Source of the DNA: Cryptomeria japonica
Lineage: Eukaryota; Streptophyta; Pinopsida; Cupressales; Cupressaceae
Direction: 5' to 3'
DNA: 64,000 nucleotides
NCBI RefSeq assembly: GCF_030272615.1
Contig: NC_081413.1
Coordinates: forward strand, 443,819,038 to 443,883,037
Below, in pieces: positions 24,518 to 35,542 of the stretch. The notes beneath the pieces are model-generated. The model made no database searches. It was not told the DNA's origin and was given only the letters and a program-made list of their open reading frames with translations. Within the stretch, counting starts at the first letter, position 1, and every line of letters begins with the position of its first letter. Position numbers and translations under genes: made by a program.

Positions 24518-25508
24518 GTGTTACCGCATCATTTTTCCTTCGTAATGGGGACAATTTCCTTTTAAAAATTCCTTTCAGAGTTCTAGTCTTTCTTGTAATA
24601 CCTCTATTCAAGCCTTTACTCTGTTGTAAATCGTCTTTCAATCAAAAATGCCAAGTTCTAGTAATAGGTTGAACCCTGTGAACACTTTGAACCATCTTGA
24701 ACTAGGTTCAATAGGTACATTTAGGTTCCATAGGTTCCTAGTTGTCCAAGGGATTTTTCATACTAACATTTTCTTTAGTGTTTTGCAGCGGCTCTATAAG
24801 GGTTTTTGTTCGATGACGTTTTATGTCATCTCTCTCCTAGCATTGAACTCATTGAACCAAGTTCAAAAGGTTCAAACGTGTTCAACATGTTCAACATAGC
24901 ACAAATTGTCAGCAACTAGACATAATTAATATTCTTGGCAAAGATTTTCCCTAAGTGTGGCGTACACCTTGAACTACTCGAACTTCAATGAAGTCTGTTC
25001 AAGATGTTCATATGTGTTCGAAGTTGGTGGGTCCCATGAGTTAAATGATTTGATGGTGCATTCATTGCCAAATATGAGGAAGGTGAACCATATCTTAAGT
25101 GACATTAATCCTTGGCTTTTCAAAGTAAGTAATCATTTCGGGAACTCGTGGTTACTTTAAAAACATCGCCATGCATTTAATGCATGCAGGTGATGTCCAA
25201 TCCACAAATTTAACACACTCAAACTGACAATTGGAATTATTGCACTTATTAGTTTCATATCATTGCCCTTGCTATAAGATATGAAGGGTTAATTCTCTGA
25301 AATTTGTTCCTTGTTGCTGCGGTGTTATTTTTCCTGGATAAAAGTATTAATCGCCGATAGTCGTCTGGTTGCTCAACTATGAAGGTGAGTCCCTTTCTTG
25401 TTTTCTCCAGTAATTTTTGCCTGCATTTCTTCTCTCGTAGTAGGTTTGCTATCACAAAATAAGGCTTATCACTTTGCATTATGAAGTCCACACTCCACTT
25501 GTTCGGGA
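24518..25508. other. Spacer between two divergent large ORFs, rich in GTTCAA/TTGAAC
   Basis: Between about 24650 and 25060 the hexamer TTGAAC/GTTCAA or close variants (TTCGAA, CTTGAACTA) occur more than a dozen times in both orientations, for example CAAGTTCAAAAGGTTCAAAC and GTGTTCAACATGTTCAACAT near 24860-24893. A possible TATA element GCTATAAGATATG lies at 25270-25282, upstream of the plus-strand ORF. AAG|GTGAGT at about 25381-25389 looks like a 5' splice site in its leader. No gene is seen in the spacer itself. Confidence 0.4.
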
Positions 25509-28500
25509 ATGTTTTTTAGCCTAGCATGTACAGAGCCCATAGTTAGCGATACCAACCTTAAAGGGGAAAATCTTGAAGTTCTAAAAGAAAGGGTATTCAA
25601 GGGGATTGATGGTTCTTTTGGTGTGGAAATTTTGAGGAGTGGTCTAATAGAGGTAGCAGCTTTTCCCCCAGCTATCTCATGCCCAGAATTGGTTAGGGAA
25701 TGTATCACTAGGTATGATCTAGTCTCTAAGACCATTAAAAGAGATGATGGAGAAACCCTTCTTGCTATAAACCATGAAGTGATTTCCTCTATCTTCAAGA
25801 TACCTCATTATCAGTTCTCCAATTTTCCCTCTGCTCAATCAATCATCGAGTTCAACGCGGAGAAAACTAGACACCGAAATAATGTAGCAAAATAATGGCT
25901 GAAGGTTCCTCAAAGGGGTGGTTCTAGGTTGCCCAAGAATCCCAATAAGAACCACATGCTACCTCAAATTCACGATGTCATGTTTTTGTTGCACTGAGTC
26001 AGAGGCTCTGCAGAGGCCTACAGTTTCGATGATTGGATTTATTGTTATGTGCAACTAGTGCTAGAGGGGAAGTAGTACCTTGATTGGTCGAAACTGATTG
26101 CTGATTCAATGAGGGAGCAACTGAGTATGGCCAAACAATTTAACCATAATTTCTTCATGTCTTCGTATCTTGTATATTGTTTGGCATGTGTTAAGGATTT
26201 AGCTGGAATACCAAGACAGCTCACTAAGGAGGATGTTCCCATGTATGATTTCTACCCCATGCTACAAAAGGATAATGCCTTGCAGGATTTCAGAAGAGTA
26301 CACAATGCTTTTGTGGGTGATTTATGTCATGAATTGAAAAATGTGAAAATCAAAAGGATCTCTGAGGATGCACAGATGTTGATAAAGAGGTTTGGTAGTT
26401 TCTCTATCCAGTTTCCTCATTTCTACTATATAAGAATAGGTGGCTTTGAAGAGGAACCCTTCAAACTTCCTCATTATTATTCAGATTGCTTTGTTTTAGT
26501 GGAGATATGTAGGTAGCTAACCTCTATGGTTAAAAACGCACAACCCAAGGATAAATGCGAAGGTCATTTTTCCATCCAATTAGGTGTGTTGTCCTGTAGT
26601 TCAATATCATATGCCTTGAGCATTGCAGCAGATCTTAAGAACTTCAATTTTCCCCTGTATCCCGAGAGAAAAGGTTTCGACAATAAGGGTTTTTCTTGAA
26701 GTCTTGGTCTAATGCCATATCTCCCAATGCCGCAGTTAGAAGACTTCTGGGAGGATTGTACTGATGAAATCAAGGTGTTCAAAAGGGGAAAAATGAGGAT
26801 TGTATTAGAACAAGTTATTTCACTTCAGGTAAAGATGGACATTAAAGGGCTCAAAGAGGACTATCTAGAACTATTTGAACCTAGATACTTAGCCCATGCA
26901 TAAACTGAGATGCCTTCAATTAAGTGGAATGAGGAGAGGAAGATGATATACAACTAAGAACCAAAGGAGTTTTGGAGAGAACCACGGCGTGGGTTGCTAG
27001 GATGAAATCAGTGAAATTAGGCGTCAAGTCTAATTATGCGAGAAGTAATGAGGTTCCTCTGTGTTCACCAAAGAATTTTTCTAATAATGCTTCTATGCCT
27101 ATTCATGCAGGTAAAGCTAGAAAGCCACCTCGGGTTAGACACAAATCTAATTCAGTTTTTGATTTCTATACTCCTCGACATACCCGGCCACAAAGTGCTG
27201 CTTAGAGAAGAATGGATCAAGCTAAGGACACAGAGGTGAAGGATACGATTCTTGATACTCAAATATTTGAATTTGAAGACCTGGATAGCGATGTGGCAAA
27301 TGCCCTGGACTCCCATATGGTAACCGTAGCTATGACACCACCTTCCAAAGCCATCGAAGGAACAACCAATTCAAGTGCAACTCTCAAGTGGTTAACCACT
27401 TTGGTAAACAAAAAGCAGAGTTTTGTTCCTATGACTATTTCAATTCAGGAGATGGTCGTGAAATATACTAAGAAGGGGCCCAAGTTGAAAAAGTTCAAAA
27501 TAGCTACTCGTCTGGATAATGATGAAAGAACTAGAAAATGGGTCGTTGAAATTGCCTCATACAAACCCAAGGATGAAAACAAGGAGGCCAGTGCAGATGA
27601 TTTTGAGATCACTAAGGTGGAGCTAGGAAATATGAGTAGGGACTCAAACAATCATTTCTTCCAAGTATCGACAAAGAAAATGCTCACTAGAACAGAGAAG
27701 GATGGGTGAGAAAAAAGAGAGTTAAAGGGACACATAAACATTCTTGCCCAGTTCATCGACATCATTGGTTGTTTTGAGGCACTCCCTATATCTCATGCCA
27801 TAGAGAACTTTGACCCGACTTCACCGGAAAATAAGAAGTTAATGAGCCAGGTTCAAAGGGCCAAGAGTATTGCAGAGGCTGTGGAGAAATGGGTTGAAGG
27901 AATAGTCAAGGATAGAGAGAAGTATATCACTGACTCCCAAAAGTTATGTGATGAAATATAGAGCCTCATCACAGAAGTTCAAAATCAGATTTCACCTTGG
28001 GCAAAAGAGGAACACAAATGGGAGAGCGTCTTTTCGTTGTTCACAAAACTAGAAGAGTATGGAGTTACCTGATTCCTGATAGAGAATTCAATCAAATTGG
28101 TGATAGATGAATGCCAGCTCTTCATGCTGAAGAAGACCATAATGTGGTGGGTGCTTACTTTCAAATGTGTGATCTCTGAGGATAAGACTTCTGTGTATGA
28201 ACTCCAAGATCTCCAATGCAGTATTGTTAATGACAACAAGGTGGTTAACCCTGACCACAATTGGCAGTTGGGAATTTGTGGGCTGAACACGTAGGATGTG
28301 ATAAAAGTTTTCTAAATATACATGGATAAAATCAAAGCCAAGGGTAATTTCACTCTGGAGGATATAACACGGGTTGCTCGGATTGAGTCTATGACCTTTA
28401 TTGGTAATGATCAGTTACCAAAACATGCCTAAAAGATCGTGAAGCACCGATGGAACAAGGAAGTGGTAAAGGAAAAGCTCAATGCGATTAAAGTTCTGAA

Positions 28501-28582
28501 CCAATCTATAATCCAAGAACTCACGACCACTCATGATGCCCAGGAAAGCGAAGAAGAAGATAGTGATGGGAAAGTGGCATAA
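25509..28582 (+). pseudogene. Large unknown ORF family, copy 2 (about 1,025 codons)
   Basis: One frame runs from the ATG at 25509 to about 26960 with stops at 25893, 25996, 26071, 26514, 26697 and 26901. A shift leads to a second frame that runs to the TAA at 28580-28582, with few stops. The N-terminal part matches copy 1 in order: CITRYDLVSKTIKRDDGETL then LAINHEVISSIFKIPHY, a WLKVP tract, and IRIGGFEEEPFKLPHYYSD followed by VLVEICR. The C-terminal half is charged and helix-prone (KSIAEAVEKWVEGIVKDREK) and ends in an acidic tail (AQESEEEDSDGKVA). No catalytic motif is recognised. No flanking LTRs were found. Its 5' end faces that of copy 1 across about 990 bp. Confidence 0.55.
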
Positions 28583-29475
28583 TGTGTTGACGCAGGCTCC
28601 GTTTTTGTTTATGTAATCTTCATGTTTATGCAAAGACTTCAGAACATCTGTTCCAAATATATCTTGTTAGTTTTATAACTATTTTGGGGAGAGGTTGAGT
28701 TTTCAGGGAGACCTCCCCCATTCTAAAAACTATAAATTAGAGGAGGATAGAGAGAATAGGGGTTAGATTTTGTGAAGAATTTTAGTTATTTTTTGGTTTT
28801 TTTTAAATTTTCTGCTCTTTTGTAAAAGAATTCGGTGGGAAGGAAGCATCGGATTTGTTTTTGAAATCTGGAATTGGAAAGGATTTAAAGATGTATTATT
28901 GTGCCTTTGTCGCATAATATATATATATATATAAATATAAACGATCATATTGTTTGTGGGAGAAGGAAAATCTATGGGTTTTGAATCTGTGTAGACACAT
29001 ATCTTTGCATATGCTTATCTAATCAAACAACAGTAATGACCTTTCTATTGCAATAAACTATTATTTGTCTGGTGCTCCTTCCTATGAGTGTTTGTTTTTA
29101 GGAAAGGATTTGTGCTTGAGAATAGATTCGATTTCTCTTATTTGTTCATTTCTTATTTGAATTGTGGAAATGGTGTTCTAAACTTTGTTTCAGTTACTTC
29201 CATCTCTTGTATTGAAAAGATTGGAAAGATAGTTTTTCTCAAAAATATGTGTGAAATATTGGCCTCTCATCCAAGAATGAAGTAGGCAGCCTTACATGCT
29301 TTCAGGTTAAAAGCTACTACTCAAATAAAATTAATTAGATTATTCCTTGAATAACTAAAATAGGGAGTTGTACCTATAGAAAATTCAGAGGGAAGTGGTT
29401 TATATAATACTTACCCAACTGTTTAGTTGAACACTTGTCTTTAAAAGAAGGCGATAGAGTTTAAAATTGATCATT
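28583..29475. other. No gene seen; short (AT)n tract
   Basis: This follows the stop of the large ORF and may be its 3' region. It contains a polypyrimidine/T-rich stretch near 28780-28815 and a short TA microsatellite at 28917-28933. Nothing else is supported. Confidence 0.4.
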
Positions 29476-29814
29476 TTAAGAAAGGACAAATCTGTTCACT
29501 AACACCATGAAAACTCTAGGGACCACCAATTTACCTACATCCAACTCCCAGATACTGTTCATTGGGGCAGGGGAGTGTCTCATACCAAATCCAACCTTGA
29601 ATAGACCCAAACTGGACAACCCTATCTGTGGATCTCTTAGCCAATTGCCCTTGTCATATAATCCTTCTCCTATTCTCAACTGAGGAGCCTTGAGCACTAA
29701 TTCCTTAACTTTAGCTGCTACATTTGTGGACATAGACAATTGTTCTAGGAAATCATCACAAATCGCTCTCTCCTGGTAATTAACTTTCCCTGTGAAGTCC
29801 CTTCTAGGTGCCAT
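29476..29814 (-). CDS. Hypothetical small ORF, possibly a first exon
   Basis: I do not recognise this protein. The preferred start is the ATG at 29814 in the favourable context GAGATGGCA (MAPRRDFTGKVNYQERAICD). The frame is open for 112 codons. A consensus-like splice donor (TAG|GTAAATT on the minus strand, near 29538) lies inside it, so a spliced form may leave the frame after ELDV. The protein has a basic start and a helix-prone middle (QLSMSTNVAAKVKELVLKA). On the minus strand a TATA-like CATATATAC sits about 200 bases upstream (30018-30010), beyond a leader. A second open stretch at 30120-29893 lies upstream. It could be a real small gene, a gene fragment, or part of an unrecognised element. 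Confidence 0.3.
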   Translation of the reverse strand: MAPRRDFTGKVNYQERAICDDFLEQLSMSTNVAAKVKELVLKAPQLRIGEGLYDKGNWLRDPQIGLSSLGLFKVGFGMRHSPAPMNSIWELDVGKLVVPRVFMVLVNRFVLS

Positions 29815-30009
29815 CTCAATGATATGCAAGTAATTCAATTACTAATCAAAGCAATTCTTTAATAGAACACAAACCACAGTTCAATCAATCTTTCAAGTAA
29901 CTGGTAAGCAAAATACAAGAAAACCTATTTTCGGCCTGAAGAACTCTACTCTGCACCAGCTTTTCTGCAACAACTCTTTGAAATAATGCCTACATTCAAT
30001 TGATGTGAG

Positions 30010-30019
30010 TGTATATATG
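30010..30019 (-). promoter_or_regulatory. Possible TATA element for the small minus-strand ORF
   Basis: The minus strand reads CATATATACAC about 200 bases before the ATG at 29814. Position and sequence are compatible with a core promoter. There is no further evidence. Confidence 0.25.
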
Positions 30020-30154
30020 GCAATCGGGCTCTTAACTATGACATTGACGCCACATGCTTTGACCATCACTTCAGAATTGAATTCACGAATGAATTCAAAA
30101 ATTTCACTCCAACGGATCATAGAATGTCTGTGTTTCTATCACTTTATTATTTTG

Positions 30155-30960
30155 CCATTTTGCGAAGCCTAAAATATGTGCTTCTTCATCAAGCAAAATC
30201 ACGCCAACCGTTAGATCCAGTGAAACTTGCATGACCTTTACTTCATTGACTGTTCTTCATTCAGCAATGAGCTCAGATATTTTTCTCCATTTTGTGAAAG
30301 CTAAACATCGTGTAGATTTATCTTGTGAAACCATGTGGGCCTTCCGATCAAAAAAAACTTGATCAATCTTTATCTTGTTCTATGACTGGTGGTTTACCCC
30401 ACTAACCATGCACCAAGCCTTGAAGGCTAAATGTATTTGCTACTTCATGAATGGTAACTACCCTGCATCTTCGGTCTATGAAATGGCACCCATCATTAGA
30501 TCCTCTTTGAGATACCCGCCTTTTAACAAACTTAACTCGTAGAAGTGGACCCTTTGACTCAGCACCATCCAACTTGGCAACCGACTGGCAAAGAAACGAA
30601 CGTGTCAATCACTTACTTGTCAAAAAACTTCCATGGGATCCACTTCAGGACCGCCATGTGCATCTGACAATTTGTCTTTTCGTTAGTGGTCTGATCCATC
30701 TATTCTGCCACGATACCTGCCAAGTGGCTGCCATGTCACTTCACTATTTCGTGGAGGTTAACTTTTGGTCACCTTAGGGCTGTGAAATAGCACGAGCCGT
30801 CCGATCAGAAGGAACTTGATCGGTCTTTATCCTTAGTCTTTTCTGCCTCGCGGATCCGATTTCCTTGTCGCCATTTCACGAAGTCTAAAACCTGTGCACT
30901 TTTATCTTGTGAAATAGCATGAGTCGTCCGATCAAAAGGAACTTGATCAGTCTTTACCTT
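30155..30960. repeat. Dispersed tandem-like repeat, about 85-90 bp unit with CCGTCCGATC core
   Basis: Copies of one composite unit lie at about 30155-30243, 30289-30375, 30782-30832 (partial) and 30871-30960. The unit has a block like CCATTTCACGAAGTCTAAAA, then TTATCTTGTGAAATAGCATG, then CGTCCGATCAAAAGGAACTT and GATCAGTCTTTA. The last two copies are the closest. The segment is visibly richer in G+C than its surroundings and lies upstream of the small minus-strand ORF, so it may be an upstream regulatory region or element end repeats. Confidence 0.5.
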
Positions 30961-31259
30961 AGTGAAAACCTGGATGCTGGACCCACTCCTGCCTTTTGCC
31001 ACTTCACGAATGGTAACCCATGGGCAACTTTGAATCGCGAATTCACGCATGCCTCTAGATTAAAAGGAACCTACACGATGGTTAGGAAGCCCAATTAAAC
31101 ATTAAGAACATTAAGAAAGACTTAGAAAAATAAAGCGTTGCTAGACCCACCTAGGAAGAAATAAAAAGGGGGGGGGACACTTCTCATGACAGATGGACCC
31201 TTCTGTAAGTGAATAAAGTAACACAAAATTAGAATGAAAGGGTTTTTCTCAGACATAGG

Positions 31260-32612
31260 GAGGGTTAAAAACTAAAACCTTAAACCCTCTTTGGACCTAA
31301 AATAATTGGAGGTAACAAGGCCACAATCCAACTCAATTTTTTTTAGACTTTTAACCAATTATGGGACAAGAATACCCATTTTTTTAACATTGATAACAAA
31401 ATTGATGAAAATATGCAGTGATTTGAAAATTTGCAATCACTACATCAACCTGACACTTCAAGAAAAAGACAAAAGGTTATTTGTCAGGGTTATGTCTCAC
31501 TAGTGGTCACCTAAAGATTAATTTTGAAGGTTCCTTCCAGGGAGATAGGAAAATTTGAGGTTGGATGCATCATTAGAGCAAGTAGTGGGAATTTAGTATG
31601 AGTTCTATCCAATAATATTGGTTAAGGTACAAACAATGAAGCCAAACTAGTAGACTTTGATGTTGGGCTCAACTTGTGTATCTCAAAGGGAATTAAGATT
31701 GTAGAAATTAAAGGAGACTCTCAAGTATGTTCGAATTATATAAAAGATAAGTCCATCTAAAGCTAGAATCTTAAAGGTTGGATTGTGTAGATTTGGAAAA
31801 AATTGGATAGGTTGGATTCCTTTTCAATAAGTCATGTATACCATGAGGCAAATAAGGTTGTAGATTTCCTTACCAATGTAACCATACATGGTAGCATAGT
31901 TGAAGTTGTTTTGAATTTGACTTCATCTTGGCTTGATTTGGAAAGGATGATACTTCAATCTATCATAGTATTCACTAGCAGTGTGTATTGAAAGATCATG
32001 ATATTCTATCTTTTCCCTTGTGGTGGCTTATGGGCAATGCTAATGGAGCTGCCAAAATCAAGGGATAGTGGGTGTGTGTGGTCATGTTTCCTAGTTCCTC
32101 TATGGATTACCTTGATGATGGTTGATCTTGTAGTTGAGGCCATTTTGAATGCCACACTCTACATGTGTGTCAAAACTAAAAGGTGGTATCAAGTTAGTAT
32201 GCATCAATATGGATAGGGTGTCTTTGAATGGTAAGTGCAAGGATGAATAGAAGATGAAAGAATATTTGAAGAACCTAATCCATACACTATAAGGATAAGA
32301 ACATGGTTTTCTGTATGGGCTTGGAAATAAATTTGTTTTGTATTTAGTTATCTTGGACAAATAAAAAATGGTCATGTTTGTGATGAAGGAGATATCTATC
32401 TTCTTGGATGTATGCCTACGACAAGGCAAATTATTAACTGGTAGGTATGAAATTTAGGGATCAAAATATATTCTATTTCTATTTTGGTAACAATGTGGAC
32501 TATAATTGGGGGTGGTGTATATTTTGTATGAAGCCCTATAATGTTTTTACGTTGGATAAATAAAATGGGAGCTACCCCTCAAGCAATGCTTCTAATAAAA
32601 ATTTAAATAAAA
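31260..32612 (+). mobile_element. LINE 3' fragment with RNase H
   Basis: At about 31510-31905 the translation gives an RNase H of the plant LINE type, with stops: KINFEGSFQGDRK (first acidic residue Glu rather than the usual Asp), NNEAKLVDFDVGLNLCISKG, EIKGDSQVCSNYIKDKS and SISHVYHEANKVVDFLTNV. A 3' untranslated region follows and ends in an A-rich tail near 32590-32612 (AATAAAAATTTAAATAAAAA). Upstream of 31510 only a short linker-like stretch is recognisable, so the left boundary is approximate. No RT is present. It may be an independent 5'-truncated insertion or the detached end of LINE B. Confidence 0.65.
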
Positions 32613-32827
32613 AATTGAATATAGTGTAAAACTCCAAATCACCATAATTAGATTTAATTAATTATGGATAAATGCATGAATCTCTGTCACACTTTCGGCC
32701 AACTATGGGTAGTCTGGTCGGACTACATCAAGTTGCATGGTGCCTGTGTAGCATTGAAATGGTACCAACAGTCTGGTCGAACTCGGTCCAACCGGAGTAC
32801 CGGTTATATAAACCAATTTTATAAAAA

Positions 32828-33089
32828 TACACATACATACATACATGCATACATAGATGTCCATGCATGTGCATGTGTATATGCAGGTATGTGTGTGTGT
32901 ATGTATGTATTCACATGTATATGTATGTATGTGTGTATATGTGTGTGCATGTGTGTATGTATATATGCATGCATGTGTATCTGTACATGTGTGTATGGGT
33001 GTATGTGTGTATGTGGATGTATGTGTGTACATGTATGTATGTATATGTGTTTATGTGTGTATACACAGACACATGCATACGCATACACA
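32828..33089 (+). repeat. CA/TG microsatellite, left half
   Basis: It holds runs of ACATACAT followed by interrupted TGTGTGTATG. It ends at the left target duplication of E3. The matching right half starts at 40028, so E3 split one tract. Long Cys/Val- or Thr/His-rich reading frames here are artefacts of the repeat. Confidence 0.9.
33085..33089 (+). repeat. Target-site duplication ACACA, left copy (E3)
   Basis: ACACA precedes the TGTTGG start of the 5' LTR and recurs at 40028-40032. Because the target is a CA-rich repeat, the match alone is weaker evidence than usual. The LTR termini support it. Confidence 0.7.
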
Positions 33090-33952
33090 TGTTGGCAATT
33101 GACACTCATCCGATGACTCCAGATGACTTCTGGTAGTGGCATATTTGTATAGAGTTGTCATTGATGGAAACTCTTCTTAGTGATTCGATCCAGCAGCAGT
33201 GATTCATCTTATCCAAAAGATGGAGGTAACCGGTAGGTAGTTAACCGGTAAAATAGGGTATTTTAGTAATGTTCTGGTTTGGAATGATCTCTGATGATTG
33301 CGATGTTTTTGGTGATTTTTTTTGTGATCTTGGTGATTGGGAAGACCCTTAGGAAGCATGTGATTACAATATTTTGTTTGATGCTATGTTTTGTTCAAGA
33401 TTGAAACCGACTTGGAGCTCAATGTTACACTTCTTGAAGCCAACTTGAAAAAGATTGTTTTTGTGTTAAGACCAGATATATAAGATCGATTTGGTGATTG
33501 AATTTTGCCATGTTATTGGTGTGGTGGTCCATTTTGGTGCATTTGAGCGCAGTTTCTCGTGCACACTTTTCTTTGTATTTCCTCATTATAATCAAATTGT
33601 AAGTCACTGAGACTTCCCTACAAGTTGTAGCCTTCCGAGCAATTGTAATTAAGCATTGAGCTCTAGGCAGTGAGCCTGAATGCAAGTGCATTCCCCATCC
33701 ATGTAATATTTATGTACTCTTGGCCATAGTATATGAATATTGTGGGTTCCATCTCAACTGTGGTTTTTCCCTTTCTGGGTTTCCATGTAAAAATTTCGGT
33801 GTTGTGGATTTGTGTATTCTTTGTTGCATGTTTATATTCTTTTTTGTTATGCATTGCTAATCGGTGGATAAAGAATAAGTTTATGGATTTAAATTTTGGT
33901 AGATCACTAATTCACCCCCCCCACCCACTTTTAGTGATCCTTAATTCTAACA
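33090..33952 (+). repeat. E3 5' LTR
   Basis: It starts TGTTGGCAATTGACACTCATC and ends CTTAATTCTAACA. Its R/U5-like part has GGTTTTTCCCTTTCTGGG, then TTCACC plus a C-run. It carries about 90 bp near 33190-33280 that the 3' LTR lacks. Confidence 0.88.
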
Positions 33953-33954
33953 AT

Positions 33955-33967
33955 TGGTATCAGGGCC
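33955..33967 (+). promoter_or_regulatory. E3 primer binding site
   Basis: TGGTATCAGGGCC lies two bases after the 5' LTR. It is a methionine-tRNA type primer site with one change (AGAGC to AGGGC). Confidence 0.85.
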
Positions 33968-34020
33968 TAGTTCCTCAGAGGAAGCTTAACCACTTGAGAA
34001 AGATCTGGGAGATTGATTCA

Positions 34021-35104
34021 ATGGATTTCGGTTTTCAGAGACAACCTAATGTGGCACTTGAGGATATTGATGCAGCTAGAAGTGAGGTATGTACCTTGAA
34101 GAAGAACCTGAATGATGATGAATTCATTAGTGAGCTGAAGGATCAAGCAGGTATCTATAGAGAAAATAAGGAATTAATGGACAAGTTTAAGGAGAAAGAG
34201 GATCAAATCATGAAATTCTAGGACATAGTTGATGAGGCTAACAAGCTTGAGAGAGAGAATGTTGCTTAGAAGAATGAGATGCAATCCATCGTAATGAGAC
34301 TAACTAAGTAAATTGAGGACTGAAAGAAGAATGAAGAGAAGCTAGTACAATCACTGAAGGACGAAGTTGATGAATGATTCAAGCTTACCTATGAGAATGA
34401 TCAATTGAAGCTACCTTGAGGGATGAACTTGGTACTACCAATGAATACAAAGACAAATTCAAATCTAGTTTAAAAAGACTTGATGAGATGTTGGAAAGTT
34501 AGAGACATGGAAAGGATATGGGAGGTCTAGGATTTGAGAAAGGTGAATCCTCTGAATCTGGACAAGGAAATGCAAATTCTGATAAGAAAAAGAGCAAGAA
34601 TCCTCTGGTAAGATAGCCTAATGCTGATAAATTAAATGGTAAATTTTTTCTTGCAACAAATTTGGTCATATGGTGAGTCAGTGTAGAAATAAGATGAATA
34701 ATGGAATGATGAACAATAATAATATGATGAACAACATGAATGATGTACCTACCTTTACTAGTCAATGTTTCATATGCAATAATTTTGGACACAAGTCAAA
34801 TGTGTGTAGAGCAGTAATGAATAACTTTCAGAATAGAAGATTTTATGCTTGTGGAATATTTGGACATATCTCTAATCTATGCATGACAAGATAGAATTAG
34901 ATGAACTTCATACCCATGAAGAATAATGTTGTTTGTAGAGAATACAACAAAACTGGTCATATTGCAAAGTACTGCAAAACCAAATACAATGCTCTAGTTT
35001 ATAAGAACAAATCAGATGAGAAGGGAAAAGAAAAGGTAGATGAGATCAGAGATCAACATAAGAAGATGTGGGCAAAGAAGGATGAATCTAAGGTAGATAA
35101 TTGA
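34021..35104 (+). pseudogene. E3 gag remnant (coiled coil and zinc knuckles)
   Basis: The ATG at 34021 starts MDFGFQRQPNVALEDIDAA, which runs into a charged coiled-coil-like stretch (SELKDQAGIYRENKELMDK) with stops from 34219 on. The usual UBN2-type N-terminal Gag domain is missing, so Gag is truncated at its front. In another frame (34670-35104) three zinc knuckles follow: CFICNNFGHKSNVC is intact, ACGIFGHISNLC has lost the first Cys, and CREYNKTGHIAKYC has Tyr for the second Cys. A Lys-rich segment ends at 35102-35104. Gag alone would mediate packaging. Here it is broken. Confidence 0.7.
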
Positions 35105-35542
35105 TCTATACTTGAATCTAGTGAAGAATCCTCATTGGGTAACTAGGGCTTTTGGCCTTAGGGGGATGCAAACTGATGCCAATCTTGTAGTACCCCTTGA
35201 TGGGATTTGTAGTTGATGTATTAAAGATGGTAGAAATTGAGCTTCAGATGATATCCAGAATTCAGATGGCAGATTTTGGCATTCGGTAGTGATACGGGGC
35301 ATCTTGTTGAATATTTGAGGTGCATTTATTTCAAATTGAAATTAGGGTTTTCAAAGTTAAATGGGCAAATACGAGAATTGTTCTTCACTTTGTGAATAGT
35401 GTTTTTGATTTGAAGAACAAGGTGATCAAACTTTCCAGGTGATCGAAAGAAAAAGCAATCCGGCAAGCGATCTAGGGCATCTGTCAGTTGGTTAAGGTAT
35501 TTTTGAAGGGCATTTTTCTATCTAATTTTTTGAGAATTTGAA
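35105..35542 (+). other. E3 internal spacer, no coding motif
   Basis: This is about 440 bp between the zinc-knuckle region and the large ORF, where Copia elements would begin protease and integrase. No DSG, HHCC or other pol motif is seen. It may act as leader for the downstream ORF. Confidence 0.5.

Noticed and set aside
32664-33142. Overlapping long frames rich in Cys/Val/Met or Thr/His/Ile
   Set aside because: They are translations of a CA/TG microsatellite read in all frames. Composition is dictated by the repeat, with no domain or start context.
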